DNA from: GWF2-38-69 sp037127655
GTDB taxonomy: Bacteria > Verrucomicrobiota > Lentisphaeria > Victivallales > GWF2-38-69
Reading direction: 5' to 3'
Assembly: GCA_037127655.1 (NCBI GenBank)
Contig: JBAXXY010000150.1
Coordinates: 1-6,500 of the forward strand
DNA: 6,500 bases
The translations under genes and the position numbers were made by a program. Each line of letters begins with the position of its first letter. Within the stretch, counting starts at the first letter, position 1. Positions 1 through 6,063 of this stretch are shown piece by piece. A model generated the notes under the pieces. It was not told where the DNA came from and made no database searches. It saw only the letters and a list, made by a program, of their open reading frames with translations.

Positions 1-785
1 GTATAGATATGGTATGGATCTCTGAGTTTTTCAAAAATATCCCGATACCAGTCTCTAACACGATCCCCTTCCAATTGATGCCATTCAACTTTTGAATAAT
101 ATCGACTTTTACGGAAAGCCTGAACCGGCAGAATCATATCATAATGATACATAAAAATGCCTCGCCGTTTCATATTACGAGAATCCAGCCAGTTAATCGA
201 TGCCATATCAACCCAGTCAGCATTCTGTACAGTTGGCGGACGATGAGAAACATAACTGCTTCCTGGAGACCATTTGAAGATACGATTAACCCGTCTGTCT
301 TCTCTGCGATCTGAATATCCGTCTAAAATATACTCAGTTCCACCCCAGAAATTGTAGAAAGGAAATGATATTGCCGTAATATCTCCTTTAGACAACATAT
401 TGACAACATATTGCATATCTTTCTTCTGATAGAATTCATCCACATCAATCTGCCATAGATAGTCGCCTGTGATACGCTTCGCATAAGCCTGGGACATCTC
501 TTTTTTTTCCAGCCAAAAACCATCTGGCCTGCCTTCGTCTTCGGCGGCAACAATAATCAATTTGTTTTCCGGGTCTTCTTCTTCTTTGAATTTGCGCAAG
601 ACCCCAAGGGTTCCATCATTTGAATGACCGTCTGGAGAGCAAACTTCCGCCGAGGCTGTGCATGCTCCTTCCACCACGATGATTTCATGAGCAAAAGAGT
701 AAATGCTCAAGAGATTGTAATGCAGGAAAGGAAGTCCGTTCAGGACGATCATTCCGAAACTGATACGAGTTTGCGAACCGTTCAC
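1..785 (-). CDS. GT2-type glycosyltransferase, 3' end beyond window
   Basis: This is a GT-A-fold glycosyltransferase, inferred to transfer a sugar from a nucleotide donor onto a growing polysaccharide unit in the cytoplasm. The reading frame is open from a GTG at 785 to the left edge, giving 261 residues with no stop, so the C-terminus is missing. An N-terminal strand (ISFGMIVLNG, about 8-17) is followed by IIVVEG (35-40) and PDGHSNDGT (51-59), then the metal/nucleotide-binding motif D114-V-D116-E-F118. SFPFYNFWGG (140-149) and SHRPP (180-184) are further blocks I recall from this GT2 subfamily. The GTG start is chosen because GGAGG lies 5 bases upstream and the GTG overlaps the stop of the preceding gene as GTGA, which implies translational coupling. 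The family call is confident; donor and acceptor sugars cannot be read from the sequence. Confidence 0.88.
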   Translation of the reverse strand, partial: MNGSQTRISFGMIVLNGLPFLHYNLLSIYSFAHEIIVVEGACTASAEVCSPDGHSNDGTLGVLRKFKEEEDPENKLIIVAAEDEGRPDGFWLEKKEMSQAYAKRITGDYLWQIDVDEFYQKKDMQYVVNMLSKGDITAISFPFYNFWGGTEYILDGYSDRREDRRVNRIFKWSPGSSYVSHRPPTVQNADWVDMASINWLDSRNMKRRGIFMYHYDMILPVQAFRKSRYYSKVEWHQLEGDRVRDWYRDIFEKLRDPYHIY

Positions 786-1840
786 GACATCCTCCGCAGT
801 GCCAGTTCCTCGACACACCGCTGAATAAGCTGGCGAAATACAATCTTACTGTCAAGATTCTTTCTCGTATACTCCGCGCCAGCCGAACCGATGGCAATAC
901 GCTCTTCGATGGAAAGACTTAGAATATATTGTACAGCCGCAACCATGGCATCGATGTTTTGGGCATAAAAAAGCTCAATGCCATTTTTGAAAAGATGCTC
1001 AAAACCCGGCTTGTAATTCGTCACATGGGCAACGCCTGCCATCATCGAAATAGGGAGCCTGTCTGAAAAGTAGTAGGCATTTGCAGGACAACGATCATAG
1101 CAAACACTCACCCAGCTTGATCTGATAGTTTCAGTCTGCTGTTCGAAATCCAGCGGCCCTTTCACATACGGTCGTTTGGGCCAGCCATGGCCGAAAACAG
1201 CAAGGCGGTTACCTATAACTTGATAAAGCTTTTCTGCTAAAAGGTAACGCTCTTTTGTTCCGGGTATGCGCAGCAAAGGATATCGAAATCGTGAGATGCT
1301 GGAGATCATTACCACATCGTATTCACGATCGCAGGTGGGACTCCAATCTGTCGCAAATCGCTCCAAATCCATTGCCGTCGGAGAATAAAAAACACGACGC
1401 GCCCCTGCCTTCGCAAGAAGGGTTCCAGTCGTAGTGAGTCCCGATGAAAATACAACATCGCATCCTCTGGCAAGATTTTTGGCTCCTTCCGGCAAGGACT
1501 TCTGAGGCCAGATATACGCATCCCGCTCGTCATAAACAATCAGCGGTGACGGGTTAAGCTGCTTGATGCGGCAAATTGCATCCGTACTGACTGGAAAATA
1601 GGTTGGATGTTGCCAGAGAAGAATATGAGGCTGAAAAGAACAAGTTTTTTGAAATAACTTTTCATGAACTTCTGCAGGTGTCAGTCCTGATTCAAGTTCA
1701 TCCCAGAATGAAAACACTTCATACGCTTGCAGTTCCCCTGCTTCAAGCATTTTTTCAAAGGCAACTCGTCCTTCTGTCTGCCGTCCATTTTTCTTACCTT
1801 CATTCGGAAGATATAGCAGTCTGATATGGATCGAATTCAC
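782..1840 (-). CDS. CgeB-like (GT-B fold) glycosyltransferase
   Basis: This is a probable cytoplasmic glycosyltransferase of the CgeB/Glyco_trans_1-like group, 352 residues. The N-terminal half resembles an acceptor-side Rossmann domain: IRLLYLPNEG near the start, ILLWQHPTYFP (73-83), LIVYDERDAY (100-109) and GCDVVFSSG (126-134). YSPTAMDLERF (152-162) is the linker-type motif seen in CgeB relatives. The C-terminal half carries LAVFGHGWP (213-221) and a donor-site-like stretch, MMAGVAHVTNYKPGFEHLFKN, corresponding to the 'EAMACG...PGLEELF' region of the family. The open frame extends upstream to 1903, but that would overlap the preceding gene. I chose the GTG at 1840, which has AGGTG 5 bases upstream and lies 11 bases after the preceding stop. 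It overlaps the next gene by 4 bases (GTGA). The sugar specificity is unknown. Confidence 0.8.
   Translation of the reverse strand: MNSIHIRLLYLPNEGKKNGRQTEGRVAFEKMLEAGELQAYEVFSFWDELESGLTPAEVHEKLFQKTCSFQPHILLWQHPTYFPVSTDAICRIKQLNPSPLIVYDERDAYIWPQKSLPEGAKNLARGCDVVFSSGLTTTGTLLAKAGARRVFYSPTAMDLERFATDWSPTCDREYDVVMISSISRFRYPLLRIPGTKERYLLAEKLYQVIGNRLAVFGHGWPKRPYVKGPLDFEQQTETIRSSWVSVCYDRCPANAYYFSDRLPISMMAGVAHVTNYKPGFEHLFKNGIELFYAQNIDAMVAAVQYILSLSIEERIAIGSAGAEYTRKNLDSKIVFRQLIQRCVEELALRRMS
791..795 (-). promoter_or_regulatory. Shine-Dalgarno site GGAGG deciding a GTG start
   Basis: GGAGG on the minus strand sits 5 bases before the GTG at 785. It lies inside the last codons of the upstream CgeB-like gene. 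It supports GTG rather than the in-frame ATG codon 12 (752) as the start of the GT2 gene. Confidence 0.75.
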
Positions 1841-1845
1841 AAAAG

Positions 1846-1850
1846 CACCT
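1846..1850 (-). promoter_or_regulatory. Shine-Dalgarno site AGGTG deciding a GTG start
   Basis: AGGTG on the minus strand lies 5 bases before the GTG at 1840, in the 11-base gap after the upstream stop codon (1852-1854). It favours the GTG over the longer frame that starts at 1903 inside the previous gene. Confidence 0.6.
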
Positions 1851-1851
1851 A

Positions 1852-2784
1852 TTATTGTTTTTTTTGATAAGCGGAAATAACTTCCTCCAGAGTCGGCTCC
1901 CACTGATGTCTTAACCCTAGTTTTATCTGGATTAGCCAGAGTATTCGAAATACATCCGGTATCAGTAGAACATTATTGTAGCGATATTTTATAAAATTAA
2001 AACGAAGAAGGTCTTTTCGACATTTGTTTGGAGACAGATTATTATTCAGGAGTAGATAATTCGCATCTTCAAGTACAGGAATAGCATTCATCGGTACAAA
2101 AGACAGATTTTGCATTGAATCGCCTCCTTCGAAGACTTCTTTCACCCCGCCGGCAGCGTGAGCATAATCATGAAATTGGTGGAGAGCCAGAACACTCAGA
2201 GTGGCATCGATAATGGGAATTCGTCGTTGCAAGCAGTAGGCAATCAGGGCATTGTCATATCCTCCCCGCCCAATAACGATGAGGGGCAAACTGCTCCACA
2301 TGCCGCGCCGAAAAACAAAATAATCTGAACCTGCCGGAGGATGTAGCGTGATGCGTCCAGCTTTCTCCAATTCATCTAGTTCTGTTATAATATCAGGATT
2401 GGAAACATCTACATCTACCCCTTCTGACAGGTCGATTCGCTGGCCGATCATAAGAAAATGAGAAAATGTGATACCTTCAACTGCTTTAAGGATGTGCGGT
2501 GTCAGCAAGATATCGCAGTTAAGGTAGACCTGGACATCATAACGCGCATGTTTGTCAGCATGATTTGCGATTGCCCCAAAATATGGGATTCCTTGTTCTG
2601 TAGATTCGATATTGGGAACATGGCGGATTCTCAGTTCCTGACAGGCTGTATCAGTTCCTGGAGAGTTCCCGTAGAGAATTATTTCGATGTCTGGATGTAG
2701 CGCCTGCCAACTGCGAATTGCTGTCATCTGCTGGACTGCCGTCTGCCCTATAAATGCTTTTGTGGAAGACAAAAATGTTATCAT
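1852..2784 (-). CDS. Putative GT-A-like glycosyltransferase, HQxHDYxH family
   Basis: This 310-residue protein belongs to a family I recognise from bacterial polysaccharide clusters, but I know of no characterised member. Visible blocks are an N-terminal ITFLSSTKAF followed by a QQMTAIRSWQAL helix, the strand IEIILYG (33-39), and YLNCDIL (87-93), which resembles the DxD metal site of GT-A enzymes. Further on are GSDYFVFRRGMW (152-163), IGRGGYDN (171-178) and HQFHDYAH (202-209). The C-terminal 80 residues are mostly helical with no clear motif. The start is the ATG at 2784, which overlaps the stop of the Wzy-like gene as ATGA. An in-frame ATG at 2832 would add 16 residues inside the upstream gene without a good ribosome site. 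An AAGGA (2797-2801) lies 12 bases upstream of 2784, rather far, so coupling probably helps. A glycosyltransferase role is inferred from motifs and neighbours. Confidence 0.72.
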   Translation of the reverse strand: MITFLSSTKAFIGQTAVQQMTAIRSWQALHPDIEIILYGNSPGTDTACQELRIRHVPNIESTEQGIPYFGAIANHADKHARYDVQVYLNCDILLTPHILKAVEGITFSHFLMIGQRIDLSEGVDVDVSNPDIITELDELEKAGRITLHPPAGSDYFVFRRGMWSSLPLIVIGRGGYDNALIAYCLQRRIPIIDATLSVLALHQFHDYAHAAGGVKEVFEGGDSMQNLSFVPMNAIPVLEDANYLLLNNNLSPNKCRKDLLRFNFIKYRYNNVLLIPDVFRILWLIQIKLGLRHQWEPTLEEVISAYQKKQ

Positions 2785-4124
2785 GTTAATTTGCGATCCT
2801 TTTCTAAATTTACATGAGACTGAGTCTGGCATGGCAAAATCTTTAGGTTTTTAAATCTATTATCCACCGCCAGCCTTAAAGATATTCCAAAGATCAACAT
2901 TATAAAATAACTTATTCCGGGAAAAAGTCTGCTTGTTCCCCCTAAATTAAACATAATGATACCGACAATGTATGCTAGACAAGTTGACTGCACAAGCATC
3001 AGCGGCGCGTATTTTAAACTATTCACTACTCTCCTCAGCCAGAACCAGATGCCGTAAAGAATGATTATGAAACCAAATACTCCAGCAATGAATAGCAGAT
3101 CTAGATATCCATTATGAAGGGAAACACTACCTTCCAAGTCGATTTCTGAATCCTTGATGCCGCCACCAAACCAAGGATTCCTACCAAAATCGGCCAGCGC
3201 GTTTGTCCAGAGTTCGAATCGACCACCAGCGGCTCTTTCAAGCGTAACATCCGTATCTCCCTCTTCCGATTGATGCAGTACCCTAACTGAAATGAACTCT
3301 TTGATATTCCTTGAGACAACTCCATCAAATATGGTGTTCAATACCACAGTTAATAGGACAAAAGCTACGGTCAACTTCAAAAATCTAGTAAAGGTTTTAT
3401 AAAAAATGCGGCTCTTAAGATTTACGCTGAATATCAGAAAAAGTGTGGCCAAGGAAAAGAGAGTTGCCCATATAATTGGCTTGTGAAGGGTAAATACTAC
3501 CTCAAGACTACAGGCTGCAAAACCAAGCAGAACACCAGAGGATAGCTTCTTCTCAGACATGAAGCCTGTAAGATACAAACTGAGGTACCAGCAAAATCCA
3601 AACAGGAAGAATAGACGCATCGGCCAGCCAGCAACGCCGAGCGGAATCAAATCAGGTGTCACGGTTAATCGCAAGCAAAAAGAAAGTAAACTTGCCCATG
3701 CCGCAAACAACGCAAATCTGCCAAGCAGTCTCTTAACTGCATCCAGTTCTGCCGCATAAATAAATCCTACTACCAGCCAGAGCGGCATAGCGACAAATTC
3801 AATCAGGATAAAGCGGTTATATGTTCCCAAAGCATCATGAGATATTATCATCTGCATTACCAGCACAAAAACAAAACCAAACCAAAGTAAGATGAAACGG
3901 TTGAATGCGACACGAGCAGAGGAATTCAAAATAAATCTTGTGCGCACAAAGAAAAGAAGCGGTAAAACAAGTCCTGCAAGCCACCCTGGGTAGGAAAGTA
4001 TAGTCGGAAGCACAAATTCTGGTCGCCCATATGACCACTCCATAACCAGCATAGTAAAAATTATTCCCACTAAGATAAGCTTCTCATTGCGATAAAGGCC
4101 ATAATTCGGAACAGATTTATTCAC
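2781..4124 (-). CDS. Wzy-type O-antigen polymerase / O-antigen ligase family membrane protein
   Basis: This is an inner-membrane protein of 447 residues with about 12 hydrophobic segments, roughly at 15-29, 47-61, 76-94, 103-123, 136-151, 170-188, 197-213, 215-235, 250-265, 341-360, 375-393 and 401-418. The Wzy_C signature is clear: R302-F-E-L-W306, then NPWFGGG (316-322) and the H337-N338 pair before a hydrophobic segment. The hydrophilic stretch 266-340 holding it is the expected large periplasmic catalytic loop. Members join undecaprenyl-linked units into polymer (Wzy) or transfer glycan to lipid A-core (WaaL); sequence alone does not separate these. A location among glycosyltransferases favours the polymerase. 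The start is a GTG with AAGGA 7 bases upstream, only 3 bases after the previous stop. Confidence 0.85.
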   Translation of the reverse strand: MNKSVPNYGLYRNEKLILVGIIFTMLVMEWSYGRPEFVLPTILSYPGWLAGLVLPLLFFVRTRFILNSSARVAFNRFILLWFGFVFVLVMQMIISHDALGTYNRFILIEFVAMPLWLVVGFIYAAELDAVKRLLGRFALFAAWASLLSFCLRLTVTPDLIPLGVAGWPMRLFFLFGFCWYLSLYLTGFMSEKKLSSGVLLGFAACSLEVVFTLHKPIIWATLFSLATLFLIFSVNLKSRIFYKTFTRFLKLTVAFVLLTVVLNTIFDGVVSRNIKEFISVRVLHQSEEGDTDVTLERAAGGRFELWTNALADFGRNPWFGGGIKDSEIDLEGSVSLHNGYLDLLFIAGVFGFIIILYGIWFWLRRVVNSLKYAPLMLVQSTCLAYIVGIIMFNLGGTSRLFPGISYFIMLIFGISLRLAVDNRFKNLKILPCQTQSHVNLEKDRKLT

Positions 4125-4127
4125 GCC

Positions 4128-5384
4128 CTATTCCTTTTTAGTTGAATATAACAGTTCTTCATAGACGGCGGCAACCTGAGCGGAGCTGATATCAGCGCTA
4201 AAAAATTGTTTAGCCTGCTGCCAGCCGCTTTCACCCATACGCCTGCCTTTATCCTCTTTGCAAAACAACTCCTGTATCGCCCTAGCTAAACCAGAAACAT
4301 CTCCTACCTCAACAAGGAGTCCGGTTTTTCCATTAATCACCACTTCTTCTATTCCCCCTATCCGAAAGGCAACCACCGGCTTCTTCATCGCGCCTGCTTC
4401 AATTACTGTTCTGGAAAAATGTGGCAGGATGTGGGGGGCGCAGACGATGTCACTTGCCGCAATCCAGCGTTCTATCTCATTGGTAAATTCACTGCTAATA
4501 ATTTTTTCTTTCAAGCCATTGTTCTCTATCAACCGGAAAAGCCGATCAGATTTTCTGTAAATTCCCAAAATCCAGCCAATTCTCCGCTTTAGTGTCCATC
4601 TCCTTTCCTGTGGTGACGTCGCAAACTTAAATGACGGCATCAGGCATGTCAAATTATCATTTTTTGAATTTACAATCGCCGTGGCTTCAAGAAATTCATA
4701 AAGTCCTTTAGCCTCTGATACTGATCCACCGGCAAACAGCACCACATTTGCTCCGGGGGCTATTCCCAATGCGGAACGAGCCTGCTGCTTATCGATTGTC
4801 GCGTCGAACTTTTTAAAATCAATGGGGTTGTAAATGACCTGCCCCCTCCCCTCATTAAGCTGAAGGCGGTCAAGGTTGTCCTTGCAAATGGCAATCACCT
4901 GGCTGGCATAGCGATTGAGATGGGTAGTCAAACACCGTTTGCGAATTCCAAATAACCCATTAACTATAGGTTCGCGCACATGAACTATGTTCGGTATACC
5001 AATCTTACATGGGACTTTGGTGTAAGGTGCTAAAGTTAGTGAATTAAAGTGCACCAGATCCGGTTTAAGTTCTTTTAACAGAGCCTCCAATCGCCTAGCT
5101 GCCGCTTTATATTCCAACGTCCATTTTAAAACCTGCCGCCATCCGGAATACTTTAGCAGATTGTATGTTCCGAGTGTTGTGTGGGCAAACCGTGGTAGCC
5201 TGCATTTACAGACTTCAAAATTATTCTGGCGAAAAAATTCTTCTACCGCCAGATCGCATTCACTGCTGCAGACAATACACTCATACCGGGAGCGATCTAG
5301 ATAATTAAGAAGCGAAAGCAAACTCAGAGGAGCGCCGCCATGTGTACTTCCGTGATGGATATAGAGGATTCTTTTTTTTTTCAT
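4128..5384 (-). CDS. GT4-family glycosyltransferase
   Basis: This is a retaining-type GT-B glycosyltransferase of 418 residues, inferred to act at the cytoplasmic face on the lipid-linked repeat unit. The N-terminal domain opens with RILYIHHGSTHGGAPLSL (5-22), the glycine-rich acceptor-domain loop of GT4 enzymes. LVHFNSL follows near 110, then HVREP and the linker VIYNPID. The C-terminal donor domain shows VVLFAGGSVSEAKGL, the SDIVCAPHILPHFSRTVIEAG stretch, then KKPVVAF, IGGIEEVV and GKTGLLV. In the usual EX7E motif the second Glu is E329, but the first position is P321 (P-H-F-S-R-T-V-I-E). The ATG is followed at once by ten adenines (codons 2-5, KKKR). No good ribosome site is visible. The gene starts 4 bases after the acetyltransferase stop, suggesting coupled or reinitiated translation. 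Its sugar is unknown. Confidence 0.88.
   Translation of the reverse strand: MKKKRILYIHHGSTHGGAPLSLLSLLNYLDRSRYECIVCSSECDLAVEEFFRQNNFEVCKCRLPRFAHTTLGTYNLLKYSGWRQVLKWTLEYKAAARRLEALLKELKPDLVHFNSLTLAPYTKVPCKIGIPNIVHVREPIVNGLFGIRKRCLTTHLNRYASQVIAICKDNLDRLQLNEGRGQVIYNPIDFKKFDATIDKQQARSALGIAPGANVVLFAGGSVSEAKGLYEFLEATAIVNSKNDNLTCLMPSFKFATSPQERRWTLKRRIGWILGIYRKSDRLFRLIENNGLKEKIISSEFTNEIERWIAASDIVCAPHILPHFSRTVIEAGAMKKPVVAFRIGGIEEVVINGKTGLLVEVGDVSGLARAIQELFCKEDKGRRMGESGWQQAKQFFSADISSAQVAAVYEELLYSTKKE
4132..4136 (-). promoter_or_regulatory. Shine-Dalgarno site AAGGA for the Wzy-like gene
   Basis: AAGGA on the minus strand is placed 7 bases before the GTG at 4124. It is embedded in the final Lys-Glu codons of the upstream GT4 gene, so its use depends on ribosomes finishing that gene. 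It supports the GTG as the start. Confidence 0.6.
5372..5381 (-). repeat. A10 homopolymer tract directly after a start codon
   Basis: On the coding (minus) strand ten consecutive adenines follow the ATG at 5384-5382 and are followed by G. They encode codons 2-4 and the first base of codon 5 of the GT4 gene. A loss of one A brings a TGA at codon 20 and a gain of one brings a TAA at codon 27, so slippage in either direction would abolish the enzyme. Confidence 0.9.
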
Positions 5385-5388
5385 AAAG

Positions 5389-6042
5389 TTATGCTTGATT
5401 CTTTGGCAGGCTTTGGCCCGGAATTGAACTTAAGACTTTAGCAGGGTTTCCCGCAGCTATAGCAAATGCCGGAACGCTTTTTATCACTACTGAGCCTGCT
5501 CCGATAATTGCACCTTCTCCAATTGACACTCCTTTAAGAATGTAACTACCCATCCCTATAAAAACATTCGCTCCTATTTCTACACACATACCTGTCGCAC
5601 ATTTCTGATCAGATTCAGAAGCTCGGATAGACGGGTCTAGTGAGTGAAAATCAGTATCTGTAATGGTTACATTGGCCCCGATACAGGTATTGTCGCCGAT
5701 GATGACACTCTTCGCAGAACAGATTGTAGTGCCGCTCATGCGAACACCCTGGCCAATCTTCAAAAGAGCCCCCTCGCACAATGTTCTGAGGATTATAGGA
5801 TGATTAACTCCAAGAGCAGTTTGTTCGGACTTAGAACAAAGAACAGCATCATTACCGATTTCAATTAATGATCCATGAACAATAGATACTATCGGTATCC
5901 CAGCAAAACTAACATTGTTCCCCAAATGAACCCCTTTGTTAGCGACGAGCCAAGGCAGAATGTATTTGTGTTTGATATGCTTAATGTATCCTGGGTAACG
6001 CCAGATGAAAAATATTTTGCTAGCTGTATAAAAAAAATTCAT
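5389..6042 (-). CDS. Hexapeptide-repeat (LbH) O-acetyltransferase
   Basis: This left-handed beta-helix acyltransferase has 217 residues, of the maltose/serine-acetyltransferase-like group common in polysaccharide clusters. It is inferred to move acetyl from acetyl-CoA to a sugar hydroxyl. Hexapeptide coils run from about 38 to 190 (HLGNNV, IEIGNDAV, LKIGQGV, VIIGDNTCIGANVTI, VEIGANVFIGMGSYI, VSIGEGAIIGAGSVV). The block DTDFHSLDP (129-137) carries the probable catalytic H133 on an external loop. AAGNPAKVL (196-204) is the typical C-terminal cap. The N-terminal 37 residues (with FFYTASKIFFIWRYPGY) are hydrophobic and aromatic, perhaps a membrane-touching helix. The start is the ATG at 6042, with GGAG 6 bases upstream; an in-frame TTG at 6054 would add four residues but overlaps that site. 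The acceptor is unknown. Confidence 0.88.
   Translation of the reverse strand: MNFFYTASKIFFIWRYPGYIKHIKHKYILPWLVANKGVHLGNNVSFAGIPIVSIVHGSLIEIGNDAVLCSKSEQTALGVNHPIILRTLCEGALLKIGQGVRMSGTTICSAKSVIIGDNTCIGANVTITDTDFHSLDPSIRASESDQKCATGMCVEIGANVFIGMGSYILKGVSIGEGAIIGAGSVVIKSVPAFAIAAGNPAKVLSSIPGQSLPKNQA
6030..6037 (-). repeat. T8 homopolymer tract near the acetyltransferase start
   Basis: Eight thymines on the coding strand span codons 2-5 of the acetyltransferase (the Asn-Phe-Phe-Tyr positions). The run is shorter than typical contingency tracts, so slippage is only a weak possibility. It is notable because the next gene also has a homopolymer at its 5' end. Confidence 0.8.
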
Positions 6043-6048
6043 AAAAAG

Positions 6049-6052
6049 CTCC
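6049..6052 (-). promoter_or_regulatory. Shine-Dalgarno site GGAG deciding the acetyltransferase start
   Basis: GGAG on the minus strand lies 6 bases before the ATG at 6042, within the 21-base gap after the preceding stop (6064-6066). It argues against the TTG at 6054, which would precede the ribosome site. Confidence 0.65.
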
Positions 6053-6063
6053 AAAATCTAAAC

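Noticed and set aside
391..412. Tandem direct repeat of gacaacatatt (two 11-base copies)
   Set aside because: It lies inside the GT2 coding region, is not a multiple of three, and the protein frame is intact across it with family-like residues on both sides. Two copies are probably chance.
501..508. T8 run (A8 on the coding strand) in the GT2 gene
   Set aside because: It encodes a Glu-Lys-Lys-Glu stretch in mid-protein. At eight bases it is within expectation for Lys-rich coding sequence.
1858..1865. T8 run at the end of the HQxHDYxH-family gene, resembling a terminator U-tract
   Set aside because: On the coding strand it is A8 just before the stop codon, so it is not a U-tract for this operon, and I see no stem next to it.
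1841..1903. Longer version of the CgeB-like protein starting at 1903
   Set aside because: The extra 21 residues would overlap the preceding gene by about 50 bases, do not resemble a family N-terminus, and a GTG with AGGTG at proper spacing exists at 1840.
2458..2700. An 80-codon plus-strand open frame
   Set aside because: It is antisense to the conserved N-terminal half of the HQxHDYxH-family gene and its composition (many Cys and Met) is unlike a real protein here.
2785..2832. Longer version of the HQxHDYxH-family protein starting at 2832
   Set aside because: The extra 16 residues are polar and unlike the family start, no good ribosome site precedes that ATG, and the ATG at 2784 forms a standard ATGA overlap.
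4258..4560. A 100-codon plus-strand open frame
   Set aside because: It lies fully antisense to the conserved C-terminal domain of the GT4 gene, has no recognisable domain, and is explained as a reading-frame shadow.
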